From Bacillota bacterium (GTDB lineage Bacteria; Bacillota; Clostridia; Christensenellales; Pumilibacteraceae): a DNA stretch of 8,586 nucleotides. The stretch's first letter is position 1. Each line of letters starts with the position of its first letter. The notes under the pieces were generated by a model that was given only the letters and a program-made list of their open reading frames with translations, made no database searches and had not been told where the DNA came from. Positions 1-5,116 of this stretch are shown here, piece after piece. A program made the translations under genes and the position numbers. Location of the stretch: the NCBI GenBank assembly GCA_009787685.1, contig WQSV01000049.1, forward strand, positions 8 to 8,593. The letters are read 5' to 3'.

Positions 1-73
1 TACTTGAACTTCTCCGACAAAGGCATCAAAGATGCTTGACAAGGGTCTTCGATCCTCTTGTTAGGGAATTTCT
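1..73. repeat. Left copy of inverted intergenic repeat (partner 3851-3923)
   Basis: This segment is the reverse complement of 3851-3923. The first 52 positions match at 51 (only position 28 differs), and the rest is weaker but still alignable. It contains two 13-nt hairpins (23-35 GCATC-AAA-GATGC and 43-55 GGGTC-TTC-GATCC). The repeat begins at the window edge, so it may continue further left. No coding potential is seen; open frames crossing it simply translate repeat sequence. Confidence 0.85.
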
Positions 74-116
74 AGTAATAGCAATATCCGACAAAAGCAT
101 CGAAGATGCTTGACAA
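13..116. repeat. Direct repeat pair 13-42 and 87-116, with a hairpin in each
   Basis: The 30-base segments 13-42 and 87-116 match at 28 of 30 positions with a period of 74. Each carries the hairpin GCATC-(A/G)AA-GATGC (23-35 and 97-109). Between them lies AGTAATAGCAAT, which also occurs at 3920-3931 beside the right-hand repeat. The arrangement looks like a modular interspersed repeat rather than a CRISPR array, because the copies themselves are palindromic and only two are present. Confidence 0.75.
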
Positions 117-123
117 CTGTCAA
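110..123. promoter_or_regulatory. Short palindrome TTGACA-AC-TGTCAA upstream of the oxidoreductase
   Basis: A 6-bp inverted repeat with a 2-nt centre lies about 70 bases before the oxidoreductase start. TTGACA resembles a -35 box, but no acceptable -10 box is present at 16-18 nt. It could be an operator-like site or the edge of the repeat unit. No regulator is encoded nearby. Confidence 0.25.
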
Positions 124-193
124 ATTGCGAAGAGGGGAGGAGTGATGCAAAAATTCCCCAACGACAACACACACACAAACAAACTAAAAAATT

Positions 194-1663
194 ATGAAAA
201 AAATAGCAATTATCGGAGCAGGGGTTTCGGGCTTGACGGCTGGAATTTATGCCCAGAAAGCAGGTTTTGAAACAGAAATTTATGAAAAGCATTCAATCGC
301 AGGCGGTGAATGCACAGGTTGGAGTCGCGACGGCTATCATATTGATGGATGTATTCATTGGTTGACTGGAACAAAAAAAGGATCAGTCCTCAATGGAATG
401 TGGAATGACACAGGCGCGCTTTCTGAAGACATTGAAATCATTAAACTCGACAATTTTGGTTGTTTTGAATCAAATGAAAAAAGAATAACACTTAGTCGTG
501 ATTTGAACGAATTCAAATGTCAACTTCTAACATTGTCGCCCGAAGACTCTGAAGAAATAGAAATCCTTTGTGGTTATTTAAAAAGATTTGAGCAAGTTGA
601 TCAATCACCTTGTGCGATTGACCTTCTTGAACAAAAAGAAAAAGTCGCATTTTTGAAGGAAAAAGGTGATTTCTTTAGGCTTTTAAAAACATTAAGTGTG
701 TCTGCAAAAGAGTATTCTGAAAGGTTCAAAAACCCAACAATCAAATCACTTTTAAATAACTGGTTCTTTTATTCCGATGTCGTCATGAGCCAATTCCTTA
801 TGAATTATGGCGTCTTTATTGCGGGAAACGCCGACACTCCTCGAGGTGGCTCATTAAAAATGGCACAAAGGATGAAAGAAAAATATCTTTCTTTGGGTGG
901 AAAAATATTCTTAAAAACCGAAGTTCAGTCAATGGATATTGTTGATGGTTCAAATGCCCAAATTGTTTTGACTAATGGAAAAAAAGTTAAAGCAGACTAT
1001 ATTATCTCTTCATGCGATGCTCATCTGTCGCTCAAACTTCTTGGCAAAAATTATGCAGATGAAGAATTTGATTTGCGCGACGAAAACCCACAAGACTATC
1101 CGTTGATGTCAAGTGTTCTTCACTCATTCAAAGTTGACGGAAACATGGAGGGGCTTCCTCAAATGTTCACGTTTGAAAAAGACATCGAACTCTATGGAAC
1201 TCTCCAACGAACTCTCGGCTACAAATGCTATAACTTCGAACCGTCCTTCGCACCACATGGCAAGTCAATAATGCAAGTCACTCTTTTTGGTGGGAATTAT
1301 GATTTTTGGAAAAAATTGAGCAAAGAGGAATATGAAAAAGCAAAAGAAGAAGGAAGCAAAAAAATAATACAAACACTGGAAGAAAAGTTCCCAAGCCTTA
1401 AAAACAAGCTTGAAATTCTTGATGTTGCAACACCACTGACAAGCGAAAGGTATTGTGGGGCATATAAAGGATCGTGGATGGCATGGGGAAAAACCGACAA
1501 ATCAAAAGGACTAATCCATGATGGAAAGATTAAAGGGGTTGACAATCTGTTTCTCGCGGGTCAATGGCTGATGCCACCGGGAGGGTTGCCCCTTGCAATT
1601 TCTGGCAAATGGGCAGTCCAACGCATTGCAAAAAAAGAGGGAATGGACTGGCGAAAAATCTAA
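194..1663 (+). CDS. FAD-dependent oxidoreductase, phytoene desaturase / carotenoid isomerase-like
   Basis: A 489-residue flavoprotein, predicted cytoplasmic or membrane-associated. The N terminus has a dinucleotide-binding beta-alpha-beta fold with G8-x-G10-x-x-G13. An acidic residue (E31) sits where the adenosine ribose is bound, and G37-G38 belong to the CrtI/CrtISO/RetSat-type extended FAD motif. Near the C terminus, residues 448-475 hold a second FAD-binding signature containing LFLAGQW and a proline/glycine-rich PPGGLP segment followed by an alanine/glycine helix. Length is typical for the superfamily. These enzymes desaturate, saturate or isomerise polyene lipids, but the substrate cannot be read from the sequence. 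The ATG at 194 is the first start after an in-frame stop at 185-187. It has no Shine-Dalgarno sequence, and the leader just upstream is almost purely A/C (about 160-187). The ankyrin gene follows after 13 nt, so the two are probably co-transcribed. Confidence 0.9.
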   Translation: MKKIAIIGAGVSGLTAGIYAQKAGFETEIYEKHSIAGGECTGWSRDGYHIDGCIHWLTGTKKGSVLNGMWNDTGALSEDIEIIKLDNFGCFESNEKRITLSRDLNEFKCQLLTLSPEDSEEIEILCGYLKRFEQVDQSPCAIDLLEQKEKVAFLKEKGDFFRLLKTLSVSAKEYSERFKNPTIKSLLNNWFFYSDVVMSQFLMNYGVFIAGNADTPRGGSLKMAQRMKEKYLSLGGKIFLKTEVQSMDIVDGSNAQIVLTNGKKVKADYIISSCDAHLSLKLLGKNYADEEFDLRDENPQDYPLMSSVLHSFKVDGNMEGLPQMFTFEKDIELYGTLQRTLGYKCYNFEPSFAPHGKSIMQVTLFGGNYDFWKKLSKEEYEKAKEEGSKKIIQTLEEKFPSLKNKLEILDVATPLTSERYCGAYKGSWMAWGKTDKSKGLIHDGKIKGVDNLFLAGQWLMPPGGLPLAISGKWAVQRIAKKEGMDWRKI

Positions 1664-1676
1664 GAGAGAAAGAACA

Positions 1677-2927
1677 ATGAACATTAAAGAAATAACAGAG
1701 AAATATCGTGATTTAATCAACATGGGAGGGTTCGCAAGAACGCCTATCCAAACTCAAGTAGCTGTGGATTTTATGACTGCAAATGCTTCAAATATTGATT
1801 TTGTTTTTGATGATGTTGATGATATTTTCAAGTTGATTGCCTTAATGACGTCAAGAGACGACCCCCAAAGTTTTCAAACGCTTTTAAAAAACGGATTTGA
1901 CATCAACACAGTCAACAGCAGTTTTGAAACTTGTTTCACCAAAGATTCAAATTTCCACAGAAAAATAATTTTCACAACGTTAGCCTATGACGCTGGTGCG
2001 AGGTTCACAAAGAAAAATTCTCAAGACAAAAATTTTTTTCAAATAGCACTCGAAGGAAACAGTTCAAAAGAAGTCAAAGATTTTTTAATGTCATTGCCAG
2101 AATTTTTAAATTCGACACAAGAAGTTGGGGAAGGAGGAATGACACTTTTTCACACTGCAGTTGAAAAGGGCGACGTTGAAACTGTCAAACAAATTTTGTC
2201 CCAAGGCTTTGATGTTGATGCGCACTACACTCACAAAGAACTAAAAGGCAACAGCATGACAAAAAGAGCAATCCACATTGCTTGTGAAAAGCGTAACATT
2301 GAAATGCTCAAATTGTTAATTAAAAATGGAGCAGATGTCAATTATAAAACCAGCAACGGAAAAACTCCGTTAGAACTTGTTCTTGAAAAAGACCGTGTCA
2401 CGGACAGAAATGACGACAAAACAAAGCGTTTTGAACTCATAGATTTTTTAATAAAGTCCGGGACAAACAGAGAGAGTCTAAATGAAGCTTTCAAAAAAAT
2501 TATGCTTGATGCGGCTCAGTCCATGAACAAAGATTTCTTCGCATTTGATGCCGCAATAAAACTTTCGGAATATGGTGCAGACATGAACTTTTCACTTGAT
2601 GACGGATCTCAAATAATCCATCTCGCAGCGATAAGCGGGCATTTTGAAATTTTTAAACTATGTGTCAAGGCAGGTGCGAACATCAATGGAAGAAACAACA
2701 ACGGTGACACTCCTTTAATACTTGCCTCTCATGCAGGAAGAATACATAATCTTTCAGACAAAATAATCATGGCACTTGCAAAAATTGGGGCGGACATTCA
2801 TGCAACGAACAACAAAAACGAGAGTGCCATCGACATTCTGAGCAAGCAAGGCAAAGCACAACTTCTCGAATTTTTGCTCACAACTAGCGAAGAAAAAACG
2901 TCAATTAGGCTCTCTTGCCAAAATTGA
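1677..2927 (+). CDS. Ankyrin-repeat protein, probably the 5' part of a frameshifted gene
   Basis: A 416-residue ankyrin-repeat protein with no signal peptide or membrane segment, so probably a cytoplasmic protein-protein interaction scaffold. Typical ankyrin cores are visible: a T-x-L-x-x-A-type helix pair followed by LLIKNGADVN-like turns around residues 155-185, 195-235, 300-340 and 345-405. The ATG at 1677 is preferred over an earlier in-frame ATG at 1593, which would lie inside the oxidoreductase gene; a purine-rich GAGAGAAAG precedes 1677. It starts 13 nt after the oxidoreductase stop. The last residues after the run GAAAAAACG (2892-2900) do not look like protein, ending in a short serine/arginine/cysteine tail. 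The +1 frame from there is open and leads directly into the next ankyrin frame. I infer one original gene of about 680 codons, broken by a 1-nt insertion or read by frameshifting. Confidence 0.85.
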   Translation: MNIKEITEKYRDLINMGGFARTPIQTQVAVDFMTANASNIDFVFDDVDDIFKLIALMTSRDDPQSFQTLLKNGFDINTVNSSFETCFTKDSNFHRKIIFTTLAYDAGARFTKKNSQDKNFFQIALEGNSSKEVKDFLMSLPEFLNSTQEVGEGGMTLFHTAVEKGDVETVKQILSQGFDVDAHYTHKELKGNSMTKRAIHIACEKRNIEMLKLLIKNGADVNYKTSNGKTPLELVLEKDRVTDRNDDKTKRFELIDFLIKSGTNRESLNEAFKKIMLDAAQSMNKDFFAFDAAIKLSEYGADMNFSLDDGSQIIHLAAISGHFEIFKLCVKAGANINGRNNNGDTPLILASHAGRIHNLSDKIIMALAKIGADIHATNNKNESAIDILSKQGKAQLLEFLLTTSEEKTSIRLSCQN

Positions 2928-2991
2928 CGAAATATTTTCGGAAATTTTGGTGTCGGACTTGATCGATGGATTCAAGGAGGAAAATAGAAAA

Positions 2992-3720
2992 ATGGAACAA
3001 GCACTAATAAATGCGGCAAGAAACAATCAATTAAGCGTTATCAAGATGTTAACACAAAGGCAACTTAATCTTGATTACAAAGACAATCTTGGAAAAACAG
3101 CACTAGTCTATTCCGCACTTTGTGGTAATCTTGACGCTGTCAAACATCTAATAGAAGCAGGTTCAAATGTCAATCAAATTGACGACTTCTCAAACACAAT
3201 TCTTCACCATGCAGTAGTTTCCAAAAATCGTGAAGTGGCAAAATATCTTTTAACTTGTGATGATGTCAATATTGATCAAAAAAATATGGACGGTAATACT
3301 CCTCTTATAATGGCGGTTGCAACCTTTGACAAAGACATGGTTGAGCTTTTGCTAAAACATGGTGCAAAAGATTTGGCAAACAGAAAAAACAAAACAGCCC
3401 TTGACCTTGCGAGTGAAAAAGGAGCGGCTGCAATAGTTGAATTAATTTTGATGATTAATTCAGAAAACATTCCTCCAAAAATCAAAAACAAAGAAGAGAA
3501 AAAGCCATTGCAAAAATTTAGTTGTGAACAATGTGGCAACAACGATTTGGATCTGGAACTAATCGACAAAGGAGTTGTCATCTGTCAAGCATGCGGAACA
3601 TATTATCTGAAAGATGGGTCTCAAACAATTAGTGCAGATGTCGAAAGAGCAGTCCAAAATGCTTTAATGAAAAACGGCAAAGAAAAAATCCCAAAAAAAA
3701 GATTCTGGCAAAGAGGTTAG
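2992..3720 (+). CDS. Ankyrin-repeat protein with C-terminal zinc ribbon
   Basis: If independent, this is a 242-residue protein starting at the ATG of 2992, with AAGGAGG at 2974-2980 (11-nt spacing). About five ankyrin repeats cover residues 1-160, with conserved features such as GKTAL, HHAVVSKN, GNTPLIMA and VELLLKHGA. A charged linker follows. The C terminus carries a zinc ribbon, C178-x2-C181 and C198-x2-C201. The reading frame is open upstream to a stop at 2839-2841. From about 2896 onward the extension encodes a credible amphipathic segment (RQLGSLAKIDEIFSEILV), so this is probably the 3' part of the gene beginning at 1677, and the apparent Shine-Dalgarno may just be codons for Lys-Glu-Glu. 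Ankyrin plus zinc ribbon suggests a scaffold or nucleic-acid/protein adaptor, but no partner is identifiable. Confidence 0.85.
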   Translation: MEQALINAARNNQLSVIKMLTQRQLNLDYKDNLGKTALVYSALCGNLDAVKHLIEAGSNVNQIDDFSNTILHHAVVSKNREVAKYLLTCDDVNIDQKNMDGNTPLIMAVATFDKDMVELLLKHGAKDLANRKNKTALDLASEKGAAAIVELILMINSENIPPKIKNKEEKKPLQKFSCEQCGNNDLDLELIDKGVVICQACGTYYLKDGSQTISADVERAVQNALMKNGKEKIPKKRFWQRG

Positions 3721-3731
3721 GTCGCTGTTTA

Positions 3732-3740
3732 TGCTATAAT
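3732..3740 (+). promoter_or_regulatory. Candidate extended -10 element TGCTATAAT
   Basis: A perfect TATAAT preceded by TG at the extended -10 position lies 11-19 bases after the ankyrin stop. No recognisable -35 box sits 16-18 nt upstream (agaggt region). It would start transcription near 3747 and read through the hairpin-repeat region toward spoIIR. The other two promoters in this window also have extended -10 elements, which gives mild support. Confidence 0.35.
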
Positions 3741-3761
3741 ATTTCTTCAATATTTTGTCAA

Positions 3762-3955
3762 CAGTCTTCGACTGGTTTGTCGGGTTCTGCTTGCATTCGC
3801 ATTCAGCGTCACAAGGGTCTTCAACCCTTTTGTGAGAAATTACTTTTACAAGAAATTTTCCAACAGAGGGGTCGAAGACCCTTGTCAAGCATCTTCGATG
3901 CCTTTGTCGGAGAAGTTCAAGTAATAGCAATTTCCTTCAAAAGGGCTGAAGGCTC
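3762..3955. repeat. Cluster of five 13-nt hairpins with TTC/GAA loops
   Basis: Within this stretch lie CAGTC-TTC-GACTG (3762-3774), GGGTC-TTC-AACCC (3815-3827, one inner mismatch, outer arms CACAA/TTGTG), GGGTC-GAA-GACCC (3869-3881), GCATC-TTC-GATGC (3889-3901) and GGGCT-GAA-GGCTC (3943-3955, two G-U pairs). Stem sequences differ while pairing and the TTC/GAA centre are kept. No gene is seen here; a short open frame from 3777 to 3971 is merely repeat sequence. None of the hairpins is followed by a good T run, so they are not obvious intrinsic terminators. Confidence 0.75.
3851..3923. repeat. Right copy of inverted intergenic repeat (partner 1-73)
   Basis: This is the reverse complement of 1-73, with 51 of 52 positions identical over 3872-3923. 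With the left copy it brackets the oxidoreductase-ankyrin operon, giving an inverted-repeat-flanked unit of about 3.9 kb. No recombinase gene lies inside the bracket. Confidence 0.85.
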
Positions 3956-4081
3956 TTATCAAGGATTTTGAGTCATAATCGCAAGATTTCTTCAAAGGCT
4001 TGCTTGTGTGAAAAGCATTGATTCTTACTTAAAAGGTTTGTCATGAATTTTTTAAGTTAAAAAATATGTTTAAAGCCACAA

Positions 4082-4126
4082 AAAACTGTCAATAATCTTA
4101 TTCATGAAAAGATTATTGACAGTTTT
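4082..4126 (+). promoter_or_regulatory. Perfect 18-bp hairpin at the 5' end of spoIIR
   Basis: Arms 4082-4099 and 4109-4126 are perfectly complementary. The 9-nt loop contains TTCATGAA, itself a palindrome, and the ATG at 4104. The stem is AT-rich and is followed by TTTTATTT, so it could be a weak terminator for upstream transcription, an attenuator, or a structure controlling spoIIR translation. The right-arm motif ATTGACAGTTTT (4115-4126) recurs at 4196-4207. Confidence 0.65.
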
Positions 4127-4157
4127 ATTTAATGCAAAATCAGTCATACTGCGTCAA

Positions 4158-4775
4158 ATGGCTTTAAAAAACCAATTGTTTGTGACTAAAAAAATATTGA
4201 CAGTTTTTATTCTAGTCCTAATTTTTCCAATTTTCGCTGGCTGTGATCCGTTAACCCTCACTCCAAACTGCGACCTCATTCGCATACATATCGTTGCGAA
4301 TTCAAACTCGGATTTTGACCAAGCTCAAAAATATCTAGTCAGAGACGCAATCAAAGCTCACCTAGAAGAACCTCTCCATCAAAAAACAAGCATAGCAAAT
4401 GCTCGAGCGTTTATTCAAAGAGAGTTGTCATCGATTAGGGAAGTGGCAATTCAAACAATGCAGAATAATGGTCACATTGATAATTTTTCTTCTGCACAAA
4501 AAAATCCCAACAACAATGCAGAATTCAGCATTCTGAACTCTGCATCAAATATTCAAGTTCAAGCAAGGTTTTCACGCGAATTCTTCCCAACGCGTGCTTA
4601 TTCAAACCTAGTCGTTGAAAGTGGTTATTTCTATGCCCTTATGATTGTCCTCGGCTCTGGACAAGGCAATAACTGGTGGTGTGTCATCTATCCGCCATTA
4701 TGTTATCTCGCTCCAATCCAAAACGCAGGCGCATTCCGCTATCGCTCATGGATTCTCGAACTCTTTCGAAGATAA
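4158..4775 (+). CDS. spoIIR: Stage II sporulation protein R (SpoIIR)
   Basis: SpoIIR is made in the forespore and exported to the space between the two sporulation membranes. There it triggers SpoIIGA to process pro-sigma-E in the mother cell. Family hallmarks seen here are R-I-H-I-V-A-N-S-N-S-D (about residues 42-52), a helical region with conserved VRDAI, FPTRAY followed by an Y-x-A-L-M-I-V-L-G-x-G-x-G-x-NWWC motif (NWWC at 172-175) and PPLC (179-182). With a start at 4158 the protein has 205 residues; an in-frame ATG at 4104 would add 18 residues, and GTG at 4182 would shorten it. None of the three has a Shine-Dalgarno sequence. I prefer 4158 because 4104 lies in the loop of a perfect hairpin. 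A hydrophobic segment ends in F-A-G-C29, a lipobox-like site. The acidic region usually found after PPLC is short, but the final F-R-Y-R...LELF tail is present, so the gene looks complete. Confidence 0.93.
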   Translation: MALKNQLFVTKKILTVFILVLIFPIFAGCDPLTLTPNCDLIRIHIVANSNSDFDQAQKYLVRDAIKAHLEEPLHQKTSIANARAFIQRELSSIREVAIQTMQNNGHIDNFSSAQKNPNNNAEFSILNSASNIQVQARFSREFFPTRAYSNLVVESGYFYALMIVLGSGQGNNWWCVIYPPLCYLAPIQNAGAFRYRSWILELFRR

Positions 4776-5080
4776 CTCTCCACCTTTTTTAATCCTTTCG
4801 GGTTGATTCCTCACGGTCTTTGTCTGCATTATCATTTAGCCCGATGCCTTGCAGTCTTGTCGCGGAGAGGGCTTATCAAAGTAAAATAATAATTACGCCC
4901 GATTAATTGAAGGAGACTGTTTCAAAAACAACACTTCTAGATAGAAAACTTTGACAACCATTACGCATTAAATATTAACGTTGAAAAAGTGAAAAAACCG
5001 TTTCCGTGACAAGACATGAAGAAAGAACCTATCCAAATTGCACATTCCGCCTGACTCAAAAAATTCTTTCACAAAAAAAC
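4776..5080. other. Intergenic region without a recognised gene
   Basis: No supported gene is seen. AGCCC at 4839-4843 and GGGCT at 4869-4873 can pair around a 25-nt loop. A weak sigma-A-like pair, TTGACA (4951-4956) and TATTAA (4973-4978, 16-nt spacer), is present but lacks a matching downstream start. A small stem, AATCC-TTTC-GGGTT with one G-U pair, lies just after spoIIR but is not followed by a T run, so I do not call it a terminator. Confidence 0.4.
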
Positions 5081-5109
5081 TTGACACCTAGAAAATTTTA
5101 TGATATAAT
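5081..5109 (+). promoter_or_regulatory. Consensus sigma-A promoter with extended -10, for the modular lipoprotein
   Basis: TTGACA at 5081-5086, a 17-nt spacer, and TATAAT at 5104-5109 with TG at 5101-5102 together match the ideal housekeeping promoter in every element. The expected transcription start, about 7 nt after the -10 box, is 5116-5117, the A of the ATG at 5117. This places the promoter inside the longer in-frame open frame that begins at 5006, and argues that the gene really starts at 5117. Confidence 0.88.
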
Positions 5110-5116
5110 AAAAAAC

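Noticed and set aside
1..120. Possible CRISPR-like spaced repeats
   Set aside because: Only two 30-bp copies, each palindromic, with related copies in inverse orientation elsewhere and no cas genes.
110..140. TTGACA at 110-115 as -35 box for the oxidoreductase operon
   Set aside because: No -10-like sequence at 16-18 nt; the region is purine-rich GAGGGGAGG.
26..292. Minus-strand open frame of 88 codons at the left edge
   Set aside because: It crosses the hairpin repeats and the antisense of the oxidoreductase start, with no protein-like features.
3777..3971. Plus-strand open frame of 64 codons between the ankyrin gene and spoIIR
   Set aside because: It begins at TTG, has no ribosome site, and is composed of the hairpin repeats; its inverted copy at 1-73 is also non-coding.
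4116..4150. TTGACA at 4116-4121 as a spoIIR promoter
   Set aside because: No -10 match at proper spacing; the motif is part of the perfect hairpin and of coding sequence. I also could not find a convincing sigma-F promoter.
4690..4775. spoIIR being truncated at its 3' end
   Set aside because: The variable acidic segment is short, but the terminal F-R-Y-R...LELF tail typical of the family is present before the stop.
4745..4836. Minus-strand frame of 29 codons overlapping the spoIIR 3' end
   Set aside because: Short, no ribosome site, and half of it is antisense to the conserved spoIIR tail.
5006..5116. Longer start (GTG at 5006) for the modular lipoprotein
   Set aside because: The extra 37 residues precede a normal lipoprotein signal peptide and overlap a perfect promoter.
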